Origin: Immersiella caudata
Taxonomy: Eukaryota; Ascomycota; Sordariomycetes; Sordariales; Lasiosphaeriaceae
Assembly: GCA_030512335.1 (NCBI GenBank)
Contig: JAULSU010000005.1
Coordinates: 3,038,001-3,102,000, forward strand
Reading direction: 5' to 3'
Length of the DNA: 64,000 nucleotides
Position numbers and translations under genes: made by a program. Below are positions 1-10,103 of the stretch, one piece after another; the stretch's first letter is position 1, and every line of letters starts with the position of its first letter. A model generated the notes under the pieces. The model searched no databases. It saw nothing but the letters and a program-made list of their open reading frames with translations, and was not told where the DNA came from.

Positions 1-197
1 TTGAGGAGGTAGGTATCATACAATTGCTATTTGCACATTTCACCTGTGTGTGTCCTGACATGGTGCGTGCTGCTCTTCACCTCAAGTTTGATGAGGGAAA
101 AGGACAATGGATTTTTGGCTCCCTGAGTAGTCGGTATGACAAGACAGGATTGTCCTTGCGTTTCCTCCTCCTCAAGCTCATTCATCATGTTCCTCGC
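1..197. other. Left-edge flank, 3' of rpn7
   Basis: Sequence downstream of the rpn7 stop codon, probably its 3' UTR and terminator region. I see no coding signal. Confidence 0.5.
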
Positions 198-1780
198 CTA
201 GGCTCTCTCACTTCCTCTCAACCGTACAGCCTGTCCATACTTTTGCAGCTTGGTGATCAGTTGGTCACCCTGGCGGACAACATCTTGGTACTGCTTGTTC
301 TTGTCGTCGGGGCGGTTGGTTTCGATGACACCGCGACCAGTGACACGGTCGATGGTGCAAGGAATACGGCCAGCAGCGATGAACTTGGCCAGGTCACTAG
401 ACATCTCGTCAATATCAACACGGAGGGTTGGAGAGCTGAGGGACTTACCGGTCCAAGAAATCAACCGTTACGCCGAAATCGTTGGCCATGCTGTCAAGCC
501 CCACAACGCGGTAGCTCTGGAGGAGCTGCTGGTATGCGCGGAGGCGCATCTCACGGACAAACCAGTTCTTGTGCTCGTGGAGGTAGCGGTCCTGAGTGAG
601 GAACTGCTCCTCAACAAGGGCAAGAGCCTGAAAGAAGAGCTTGTAACGGCCGTTGTACAAGCTGCTGACAAGTTGCGCAAGTGGGCTGAAGTCAACGGCC
701 ATTTCGGCCTCGGGCTGGTCGATGCTGCTTCCCAGAGTGGTCAGGTTCACAACCGTTGTCCTAGCCGCGGCTGGTGCGGAGCCTGCATCCTGGGCTCCAA
801 CATCAGCGCCGGGGCCTGCTGAAAGGGCGCCCGACAATGCGAGGAGCTTGTCCTCGCCATCGCCGAGGATGGCCTTGATCTCCGGAGCGTCAACGACCTT
901 TGACTTGAAGTCGACGCGCTTCAGGGACACAGAGCCGGCGAGGACGGCGTAAACAACCAGGTTGCTGTACGTGCAGAGCTCGTAGGATGTGAAGGTAGAC
1001 AAGCTGTCGAGAAGGAGAGGAGCGGCAAGGTTGTAGCTCCGTACAGTCAGCAAGTAAAGACCTTCGTAGGCCTTCAAACGGTTGCGCCTGTCCCAATCAC
1101 CACCGCCCTCGACCAGAGTCTTGGCGCGCTCAACGTGCTTCTTGACGAGCTGCTTGTCACCGTAGAACAAACCCATGCGGATAATAGCCAACACTAGGTC
1201 GATCTTGGTACCAAGGATACCAGTCTTCTCGAAAACATCTTCGTAGGCAGCAATCGCTTTCTCCTGTAGAGGGCCACTATGTTAGCGAAAGTAGCAGCTG
1301 CGCAAGGAATTAGAGACTAACCTTGTCTCCCACTCTAGCCCAGAACTCAGCGCGCTTGCCCCGCGCCGCCTGAATCTCGGTCTCACCGGCCTTCTCAACC
1401 GCCTCATCCTCCTCCTTTTGAATCTCCTCCAGCTCACGGTCGTTGTCTGCCTGCAGCGACTGGTACAGAGCCTCGTCCCAGGCCATGGGTATGCTAGACG
1501 AAGCGCTCCTGGCCGCGATCATGCCGACTGCGCTGCTCTTCCTGCTAGGTGGCTTCCCAGCGGCGCTCGCGGCGCCCTCTCCGACAGCATTCAGGATCCC
1601 CTCGATGGGATGCGCTAGGTACCGGTATAGCGGCGCCATCTTGTGCTCAGTAATGGCGTCCTGGAGGTTCTTGGCGGCGGCCTGCTGCGCGGGTCGGGCG
1701 GCGTACGAGTTCGTGAGGGTGAAAACATGCTGGGCCAGCGGCAGGAGTGGCCATTTTGCGTACTGAGGATCGGAACCCAT
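198..1780 (-). CDS. rpn7: 26S proteasome regulatory subunit Rpn7
   Basis: Non-ATPase lid subunit of the 19S regulatory particle, acting in the nucleus and cytosol in degradation of ubiquitinated proteins. Three exons read as complement(join(198..396,449..1263,1322..1780)), giving 490 aa. Both introns (52 and 58 nt) have good borders; joining the last two exons restores VDFLDRDLAKFI across the splice site. Seen: an N-terminal stretch starting MGSDPQYAKWPLLPL, a helical repeat middle with RMGLFYGD, and a C-terminal PCI region (about residues 310-450) followed by ETNRPDDKNKQYQ, which is diagnostic of Rpn7/PSMD6. An Ala/Gly-rich insert lies near residues 230-255, and the serine-rich stretch near residues 70-95 looks lineage specific. 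It is divergent from abd1, with 597 bp between start codons. CSN1 also has an Rpn7/PCI fold, but the C-terminal signature favours Rpn7. Confidence 0.93.
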
Positions 1781-2377
1781 GATATGTGGTGTTTGCGGGT
1801 GGAAAGGAAGATGCCCAACAGCTGCCGGACCTTGTGTTCGAATGCGTCTGAAGCTTGTCGTTTAGTTCGGGGCCCGGTATCTAATTGAGATGTAGAACTG
1901 AGCGCCTTGGGACAGCCTGTTAGCAGCTATGTAGCCGCGGCCGAGTTGCTGATCTTGATGGGGTTCCTATAATGCAGTTCGACGATGGCGGATGGAAGCT
2001 TGGAGACTCGAAATGGAACGCGGCTGGTGAAGGCGTTGGGTGGCTCGAGCGCGACCTGGGCTGCAAGGCGGCAACTGCTCGCGTCAGTGGACAGGGGCCT
2101 GGTGGAAGTCAGCTCACCTAACTGTATTAGGCAAGACGGAAGCAGGGGTCTGGTGCGGGTCTCCGCATCTTTGCCTCGCCTGCTCCTTTGCTTCGGCTCG
2201 TTCTTTCTTCGATTGCAACAATCAACCTTCTCAAACCCATCGCTCTGCTTCATTAAAACCAGAATTGTCCTAGCGACATGGTATGACAATTGTCTTGCTA
2301 GGATTCCAGAAACAACAACAACTCCGCTCATAGCGCCCAGTACGGACCACGCCGGTCCTCGTCAGCACTCTCACCAC
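1781..2377. promoter_or_regulatory. Divergent rpn7/abd1 promoter region
   Basis: Shared 597-bp upstream region of two divergent housekeeping genes. The right half is pyrimidine-rich, as fungal 5' leaders often are. An imperfect hairpin at 2269-2302 lies 75 nt before the abd1 ATG. The abd1 frame stays open back to 1985, but that part lacks protein-like composition. Confidence 0.5.
2269..2302 (+). repeat. Inverted repeat, possible 5' leader hairpin
   Basis: The arms CCTAGCGACA (2269-2278) and TGTCTTGCTAGG (2291-2302) pair over ten positions with a two-base bulge around a 12-nt loop. It may fall inside the abd1 5' UTR and fold in RNA. This is visible in sequence only; no function is known. Confidence 0.45.
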
Positions 2378-3850
2378 ATGGCGGGTTACGGAGATCGCGA
2401 CAACTCCCCCCCGCGCCGAGGCAGGGACAATGACAATGAGAACGATGAACTTCCCCAGCCCTTTGACGCCAAAAAATTAGCACCCGCCAAAAAACGACAA
2501 CGCTCTACCTCTCCCGGCGGAGATACCCCGCGCCTGCAAAAGCGACCCGGCCGCCGCTCTCGCATCACAGACGCCTCTCGCGAACAAGCCCGACGAGCAG
2601 CCGAAGAGCGCGAGCGCGCTCTTGAGCAAGAGGCACCCGCCGTTGATCCACGCCGCAACATTATTAACGATGTCGTGCGCGCTCACTACAACGCGGTGCC
2701 CGAGCGCGGCCGCGATTGGCGCAAAACCGACAGTCGCATCAAGGGACTGCGATCCTTCAACAATTGGGTGAAGAGCTGCATCATTCAGAAGTTCTCCCCG
2801 GACGAGGACCACACGCCTGGGGCCCTTGCACGTGGCACGCACTCGGACAAGAAGTTACTTGTGCTCGATATCGGATGCGGCAAGGGTGGTGATCTGGGCA
2901 AGTGGCAGCAGGCACCGCAACAGGTTGAGCTGTATGTGGGACTGGATCCCGCCGATGTGTCTATCGATCAGGCACGGGAGCGGTACCGCAGCATGGCGAA
3001 CCGTGGTGGGCATGGTGGCAGGGGAGGCCGTGGAGGCTACGGGAGGCGACCACAGCGGCTGTTTGATGCTCGCTTTCACACAAAGGATTGTTTTGGCGAG
3101 ACAATTGGGAACATCGACATAATCCGAGACGTTGGCTTCACACAGGGTCAAATTGCTGAACACCGCGGGTTCGACGTAGTCAGCATGATGTTCTGCATGC
3201 ACTACGCGTTTGAGACGGAGCAGAAAGCTCGCCAGATGCTCAAAAACGTTGCTGGCGCCCTCCGAAAGGGTGGCCGCTTCATCGGCTGCATCCCCAACTC
3301 GGACGTCATTGGCTCGAAGGTTGAGAAGTTCAACAAACAGCTAAAAGAGAAAATAGAGAAGAAGGCCAAGGCGGAGGCTGAAGATAAGGCAAAGTCTACT
3401 GAGAATCCCGCTAAAGAGGAAGACGGAGCCAAGCTTGATCAAGAAGACGGCGAAGTCGAAGAAGAAGGCGAGGTCGAAGGCGAAGAGACAGCACAGTGGA
3501 GCAACGATATCTACCGTGTGCGTTTCCCCGGGAAGACGCCCGAGGACGGCATCTTCCGCCCGCCATTCGGCTGGAAATACAACTTCTTTCTGCACGAAGC
3601 CGTTGAGGAGGTGCCGGAGTATGTCGTCCCCTGGGAGGCTTTCCGTGCCCTGGCCGAAGACTACAACCTGGAGCTGCAATACCACAAGTCATTCCGCGAC
3701 GTATGGGAGACGGAGAAGGATGATCGGGAGCTTGGTCCGTTGAGCGAGCGCATGGGAGTGCGGGAGCGTCACGGTGGGGCGTTGCTGGTGTCTCCTGAGG
3801 AGATGGAGGCTGCGAGCTTTTATGTGGCTTTCTGCTTTTATAGAGTATAG
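2378..3850 (+). CDS. abd1: mRNA cap guanine-N7 methyltransferase
   Basis: Transfers a methyl group from S-adenosylmethionine to the guanine of the mRNA cap in the nucleus. Single exon, 490 aa. I chose the ATG at 2378 (context CACCACATGG) because the protein then begins MAGYGDRDNSPPRRGRD, a typical charged N-tail with a basic KKRQRSTSPGG segment. The AdoMet motif VLDIGCGKGGDLGKW is near residue 161, HYNAVPERGRDWR near 105, and VSMMFCMHYAFE near 270, all family hallmarks. Two low-complexity inserts stand out: a Gly/Arg RGG-type loop near residues 208-224 and an acidic Lys/Glu tract near 330-370. The frame is open upstream to 1985, so a longer isoform cannot be excluded. It is convergent with gem1. 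Confidence 0.94.
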   Translation: MAGYGDRDNSPPRRGRDNDNENDELPQPFDAKKLAPAKKRQRSTSPGGDTPRLQKRPGRRSRITDASREQARRAAEERERALEQEAPAVDPRRNIINDVVRAHYNAVPERGRDWRKTDSRIKGLRSFNNWVKSCIIQKFSPDEDHTPGALARGTHSDKKLLVLDIGCGKGGDLGKWQQAPQQVELYVGLDPADVSIDQARERYRSMANRGGHGGRGGRGGYGRRPQRLFDARFHTKDCFGETIGNIDIIRDVGFTQGQIAEHRGFDVVSMMFCMHYAFETEQKARQMLKNVAGALRKGGRFIGCIPNSDVIGSKVEKFNKQLKEKIEKKAKAEAEDKAKSTENPAKEEDGAKLDQEDGEVEEEGEVEGEETAQWSNDIYRVRFPGKTPEDGIFRPPFGWKYNFFLHEAVEEVPEYVVPWEAFRALAEDYNLELQYHKSFRDVWETEKDDRELGPLSERMGVRERHGGALLVSPEEMEAASFYVAFCFYRV

Positions 3851-4565
3851 GGGCATTCGGATATCTCTCGCCCTATTTATTATTCCAAGAAAGTTGGAAT
3901 GAGGAAAGAGAAAGGATCAAGGGTATGGAGAGGGAAGACGTGCTCATTCAAGGGAACAGCATGGTGTTGGACGGCGTGGTATCTAGACGGGTGTGTTTTT
4001 CACAGACTGGTGGTATTTTGGCCACACTGTACATGGGATAGGAATGGCTTGCCCATGCCTTCTTATCCATCGATACATATGACTATATTGTTTGCGCAGC
4101 GAAGCAGTCGGATTTTATCGCACATTCGCGGTCTTGGTACCACACGCTCAGACATAAGGCAATGTGGGGGCGTCACGGCTTCGCTTTCGACGGTCTGAAG
4201 GACGCGAATTCCGCCATGAGAGATACGTTCAGAGCAACGTATCTAAGAATGCAAAAGAGACGGCAACGAATGCTTATTAATATCAAAAAAATTAAACACT
4301 AAACGGGTGCGGGTTTATATGTGTGCGGAGTTGGGGGTATCATATCTCTCGTCAATGTGCGCGGGCGAAAACAAGGCAACAGGGGGCGCTCTCCAATCCA
4401 AATCGATCGCTCTCTCTGCTCCCACCGACGCCTGTGAAACCTAAGCCAGGGACTCCGATTGTATGCGCTTCTCTCTCTTTCTCCTCTGTCTCTGGCCCGA
4501 TACTTCTGGTCGCCACTGCTGTATACCTCCAAGAGATACAACAGGAGGGCAAGCGTTGCCAAGAA
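3851..4565. other. Convergent intergenic region abd1/gem1
   Basis: Holds the 3' ends of two converging genes. There is an AT-rich patch at 4275-4300 but no coding signal. Confidence 0.5.
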
Positions 4566-6507
4566 CTAAGCTGAGTTTGTAGAACGTCTCCATATCATAA
4601 ATGCAGCGAGGGCGGCGCAACTTGTGGCGGTCAGTGCGAGATAGAGGCTGGTCCGATCTGGTGGTGGCTCATCGCTTTTGGGAAATGCTGTGCTGGGGTT
4701 AGTGGCAGCCTCTGCAAGCGCAACAAACAGCTCGCTAATATTCCATGTGATGCTGACATGCATTGGCGGGTTCATGTTGATGGCAGAAGTGTAAGTATCC
4801 GGTTGCAGCTCGCTCCGCTGGGTCGTCTTGTCCCGATCGGCCTTCAGCGCAGTGTAGATGGCAGGCAGCTCGTCTAGCTGCGGGTAACGCTTCCGCAGTT
4901 CGACAATATGCGAGAACGAGTCGGGTTCGGACGAGTCGTAGGTGTAACAGATTAGGTCACAGGCGTCTAGCTTGGCTTGATTTTCCAGAATGGCCGGCTC
5001 CAACTCCCCAAGCTCTTCGAGAATGAGATAGCATTGCTTTCCGCCATGCAACTCAACACTGTTGACGGCGCGCCGTGGCTTGATGGTTGGATGGTAAACC
5101 CCGTCGAAAGGGCGGTTGAGGAAAGCGTCGATGAGAGAAGATTTCCCCGCCCCAGAAGACCCTAGCAGATAACACAAGACAACGTTGCGCTCAACCCGGC
5201 CCGGTCGACGTCTCCGTTTCCTCGCCTTCGTGATCTTCAGGGCCGGTGTGGTAAGATCCCTTCCGTTAGGTGCTTCGAACCCCAGGTAGGCCAGATATTC
5301 TAGCGTCGTTTTGGGCTCCAAGAATGTGGTCATACTCCACTGCGCCAACCATCCCTGGAGAGTGATGTGTCCCGCATCGTTCCGGACAGTTGACGAGGGG
5401 AAGGACGTTTCCGCCCACGATGACGGCAACCCAGGGGTGGGAGCGAACAAGGCCGCCAACTCCTGGTCATTGAGGCCCCCATCGTTGTCCTTGTCGAACG
5501 TCAAAAATAGATCCATGAAAAAGCGATAGCCAGCGGGGCTGAGCTCAGCTGAGGCGTAGTCGGGTACGTCGAACCGCGGATGGAGGAAGCTATCTTCCAG
5601 GCTCAAGCTGTCAGTGTAGTGATGCTTGCGCACAATCGCCCAGATGGTCTCATGATGCCCCTTTTCTGCGTATAACTTGTTGAGAAACAAGAAACCGGCC
5701 AAGTCGACCCCTTTCTCGGTGGCGGAACTCGGTATCGCCTTTCCTACGGTCGACTTGATGTTTTCCAGCTCCTCCAGAAGAAGCGGCTTCTCAAACGCCT
5801 TGGCTTGGAATTCATGCATCTCCTGATCACTGAGATAACCATCTTGATCCTTGTCGGATAGCCAGAACACCCTCCTCAGAGCCTCCACACATGCTGGTTT
5901 GAGTTGCCCCTCCTTATGATCGTACAGCGGCGCGATAGGATGAATGACAGCCTTTTGACAAAGATAAAACACTTCGACCACATTCCTGGCCTCCTTGGCG
6001 CTTGTTCGGATGCATGAGTCGATCTCCCTGAACTCGGTCATGACTGGTAGCATCTCCTCCTCGAAAACCTGAGCCGTGCTACCCTCAGCAGTGAGGTCGG
6101 CCTTGTTGGCGCACAGCACAACCGGCACATTGACGCCCAGAGACCGAAAGTAGGGCATCCAGAAGAGAGCTACGCGCTCATAGCTGTAGTGGTCCGAGTA
6201 GACGAGGAGGATGACGTTGGACTTTCGGATCTCTTTACGAAGCGTGAGCCGATCTTGAGGGCGCGCCGATGTGTCAACAATCGTGGTCGTCACATTTTCG
6301 GGCGCGCTCGTGTACGGTGGAATCGTGATGATAGGGAGGACGGATTGGATCTTGTTGGCAACGAAAACATCCTTGACAAAAGAGGCGATCAAGCTGGACT
6401 TGCCCGTCCCTTCGTCGCCGCAAACACAGATACGGACCGCTGTTATCGCCTCAGTTAGCCCTTGCGCGCATCGTATCAGCACCTCAGGACAGCATACCAG
6501 TAGCCAT
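4566..6507 (-). CDS. gem1: Mitochondrial Rho GTPase (Miro/Gem1)
   Basis: Outer-membrane, calcium-binding GTPase that regulates mitochondrial shape and inheritance and associates with ER-mitochondria contacts. Two exons, complement(join(4566..6439,6498..6507)), 627 aa. The first exon carries only three codons plus one base; its 58-nt intron gives the canonical start MATAVRICVCG, unlike the unspliced frame. Domain order: GTPase 1 with P-loop GDEGTGKSS (about 11-19) and NKAD, EF hand 1 DKDQDGYLSDQE, EF hand 2 DKDNDGGLNDQE, GTPase 2 with GSSGAGKSS (near 440), and a C-terminal tail anchor (about residues 600-620) ending in WRRSTNSA. This is the full set and normal length of the family. Confidence 0.96.
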
Positions 6508-6901
6508 TTTCTATCAAAGCAATGTACTTGCAAGCCCAATTATTACAATGCCATGATCGTGAATTATGTTGTCTTCCTTGTCAGTAAGCCGAGCTACCGG
6601 AACAGGGGAAGAAGTGGCGACGGGGGTGCTGCGGCAATATTCGTCACTCCGCAAAGCTCTGCAGTCGTCGTGTCGTCAATGGGGTGATGGAATTGAAGGA
6701 AGCTGGCCACCAAGAAGCGTTTTCTCCACGCTAGCTCCCCCACCTTTCCCACCCGCCTTGGCTATTGGCCGGCTGGGCCCAGCCCTCAAGCAAATGGCCG
6801 AGCTGCGATAACCGGCAAGTTCAAGGTCGAGAAATTCGGCACCTGGGAAGTTGGGAAGCCATTCCTCAGGCTGGCTATCTGAGTTTCCTTGATGAATCTT
6901 T

Positions 6902-6945
<44 letters not shown>

Positions 6946-7742
6946 AAAATGTTACTTTGAAGATTGATAAGAGCCCGGCAATGACTCCGGAAAGCACTGA
7001 CGTCGAGCAGCCTCCTCAGGTACTCCACCTCAGCCCCATCCCGCCAGCAGACGTTGCTGGAACGCCAGCCTGAGGAGCAGATTCATCGGGCCAGCGAGGA
7101 CGAGGAAACCCACTGGCCTTTTCCCGTCTCCCATCTGGCCCGACGTATCACCGCAGTCAGCTCCGTTCAAGCTGCTACGTGCCGGTCTTCGACCACTCTA
7201 CCGGCTCCAGCCCTGTCTGGCACATTAAAGGCCTCCACTAACTACCCCACATTGAACCAGGTCGCCGCTCGTCCCGGATCTCAGGGCCCGATCCCGTTTG
7301 ACAGCCCAGTCAGCACGATGCCACCCTTATGGACCCTGCACCTGGCTGGTTTTAAACGCGGATTTGGCTCCATTCCTCTGTGCCATGCCGCGTCAACCCC
7401 TTACGCATCAGTAGTGCAACGAGCGGGCGTGCGGCGGCGTTGGTAACGCGGAACCATCACCAACTTCGCTCTCGTCGCATTTTTCGGCTTGGCCTGCGTG
7501 ATATTGAGAGGTGTCGTTGGCCGTTGTTAGGCGCATGTCTTTAGCGAATTGACAGGAAGCCAAGGGACGCCGCCAAGCAGCGCAGCACAGGTCACCCCCA
7601 CCGATTTCCGCAGAAGCGGCGCTCGAAGTGCGCTGCAACCGCAAGCCACAATGTTGTAAGAGCCTGCCTCAACCCAAAGCAGCAGAGCGAATCGTCCTAC
7701 CACGCGTCACACCTTCCTGGACTTAGTATTTCACCGTGGCTG
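6508..7742. promoter_or_regulatory. Divergent gem1/creC upstream region
   Basis: 1.2 kb between divergent genes. The only conspicuous element is the T tract at 6904-6944. Open frames here have no recognisable protein content. Confidence 0.5.
6904..6944 (+). repeat. Homopolymer T tract, about 41 nt
   Basis: An uninterrupted run of about 41 T, far longer than other homopolymers here. It may be a nucleosome-excluding element of the divergent promoter. A poly(A) relic of retroposition on the minus strand is an alternative. Length may be uncertain through sequencing slippage. Confidence 0.8.
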
Positions 7743-10103
7743 ATGGATTTCCGTAGCGTTCTCCCGCCCCCGCCGCGATATCCCGCCGCGGGCACCTACA
7801 ATGCCGGACTCGGCGCGAACAACGTGATACCCATGATCGAGACGAACAATGTGCTCACCACCCCCTCGGGGTCCGAGTACCAGTTCCTGGTCGGCGAGGG
7901 TGAGCTCTTCCCCCTCCTCCCCCCTGTCGAGGCGACCTCTTTCTAAGCGCGGCCATGTCCAGGCCTCTACGCCCTGAAGGAAGACCTCCACCTCGCGACG
8001 CCGCCGCCGCACCCCTCTGAGGCCCCCGTGGTCAACCCGAACCCGCTTGCGACAACACCCCAGCCGGCGACGGCAGGCACCAAGGTTTCGCTGCTCGCCC
8101 TCGATGTGCGCCCCTTACCGCCCGCTTTCTACCGTGTCGCCTCTCGCTCCGGCGGGGTGCAGCAGAGCATCCAAGAGCACCCTGACGAGAGCAAGTCATC
8201 GACCACCGAGGGGCGCGGGAGCAGCAGCGATGCTGGAGGCGCGGTGCGCACTATCAACCCAAGCGACCTGCCAACGCTCTCGCCCAGTGCCCCAGCGTTC
8301 GGGGAGGGCAATGCTTTGCTCGCCCCGCCCAACACCAAGGACGCAAACAAGCGGCGGAAGCCCAAGAACAACATGACCAAAAGCAACTCTTCGTTCATCT
8401 CTAGGGTTATTGTCCACGAAACTCTCGGCAAAAAGCTTCAGGAGAGGTCGCCTGACGGGTTGTTTGCGTTCGCCAACATCAACCGAGCTTTTCAATGGAT
8501 CGACCTATCTTCCCCGACAAAGGTAAGGATAGAGCCAAGTACGGCCCCGCGAGCCGGACACAAACTAACTGTGACGGTGAAAGGTCGAGTACCTGACCAA
8601 GATACTGTTCACCAAAGCGCATTGCCTCTGCCACGATGTCAACAGGCTGACCAAAAGCTTGTCACACATTGACGTCATCATGGGTTTCTCAACCGGTGAA
8701 ATTATCTGGTGGGATCCTATCTCGCAGCGATACACGAGATTGAATAAAAATGTAGGCGGCCAGGAATATTGCTGTGATACCTAGCCAAAAGCTGAGTGGT
8801 CTAACCTTGCACAGGGTATCATCAATGGGACGCCCGTGTCTGAGATTCGATGGATACCCGGTTCTGAACACCTCTTCATGGCAGCGCACATGGACGGATC
8901 CCTCGTTGTCTACGATAAGGAAAAGGAGGATGCCATATTCTCTGCTGAGGCAGATGGTGGGCAACCACAGCAATCACCACAACAGCAACACTCCCCAACG
9001 AACGACGAGACCAATGGTACTAATGGCGCCGTCAATCACTCGTCACATATACAGGTAACCAAATCGGTACACTCACAAAATCAAAAGACAAACCCAGTGG
9101 CTGTGTGGAAGCTTTCAAACCACCGTATAAACGCCTTCGCATTCTCCCCGGACAATCGGCACCTCGCTGTCGTCTCAGAGGATGGAACACTGAGGATAAT
9201 TGACTACCTGAAAGAGCAGTACGACTCCCAACTCTCTGAGATGAGACGATCACTCTAACCGTAACCATCAGACTATTGGATCTGTTCTATTCCTACTATG
9301 GCGGGCTTACATGCGTGTGCTGGTCTCCGGACGGCAAGTACGTGCTCACGGGTGGTCAGGACGATCTCCTCTCGATCTGGTGCCCATCAGAGTCAGCCCT
9401 TATCGCGCGGTGTCAAGGGCACCACTCGTGGGTAACCTCGGTAGCTTTCGATCCGTGGCGATGCGACGACAAGAACTACCGGTTTGGCAGCGTGGGCGAG
9501 GACTGCAGGATATGTCTGTGGGACTTTAGCGTGGGCATGCTTCATCGCCCTAAGGCCGTGAGTATCTCGTATAGGATCGCCATTTATCCTGCTGTTGGCT
9601 AATCATTCGTCGTTGCACAAAGGCCTCCGTGAGGCAACGGGCTTCTATCTCTTCAAGGCTCACCTCTCTCCAAAGAGAGAATACGGGGACAAGTAGACTC
9701 AGGTCGGACTCGAATCTGTCCGCTGGCGAGGTAGATGCCGACGGCGTATTCCCTCATCCCGTCTCCTCCAGGGCCAGCACGCCAATTCTGCCCCCTGTTC
9801 TGGTAAGTTGATGTTTACACACCAACGGCTCCCACCATTGCGTTACGATGACATGACTCGTTAAATTTGAGCTTAACTAACCGCATTTGCTATATATAGA
9901 GCAAGACAGTTGACGCCGATCCACTCTGCTGGCTTGAGTTCACCCAAGACGCAATCATCACCAGTTGCAAATCAGGTGAGTCTTGACTCCACCTCATGCC
10001 CAACGAGCTGAACTAATCTCACACCGCCATAGGGCACGTTAGGACGTGGAATCGACCGTCTGATACCTCACCACAAGTGGAGGAACAAAAGACAGAAGCC
10101 TGA
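7743..10103 (+). CDS. creC: Catabolite repression WD40 protein CreC
   Basis: In Aspergillus, CreC is the WD40 partner that stabilises the deubiquitinase CreB in carbon catabolite repression; it is related to WDR20. Eight exons: 7743..7899, 7963..8522, 8584..8751, 8815..9218, 9272..9557, 9623..9802, 9900..9975, 10033..10103; 633 aa. All introns are GT..AG and splicing restores family sequence such as YLTKILFTKAHCLCHDVNRL, SEDGTLRIIDYLKEQLLDLF and SGHVRTWNRP. A Pro-rich N-terminus (VLPPPPRYP) is followed by a Ser/Thr-rich linker, then WD repeats including FAFSPDNRHLAVVSEDG and VCWSPDGKYVLTGGQDD, and another linker before the final WD unit. The first intron (63 nt) corrects a stop read in the unspliced frame. 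The start is the first in-frame Met before the conserved N-terminus. CreD lies 4 kb downstream on the same strand. Confidence 0.94.
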
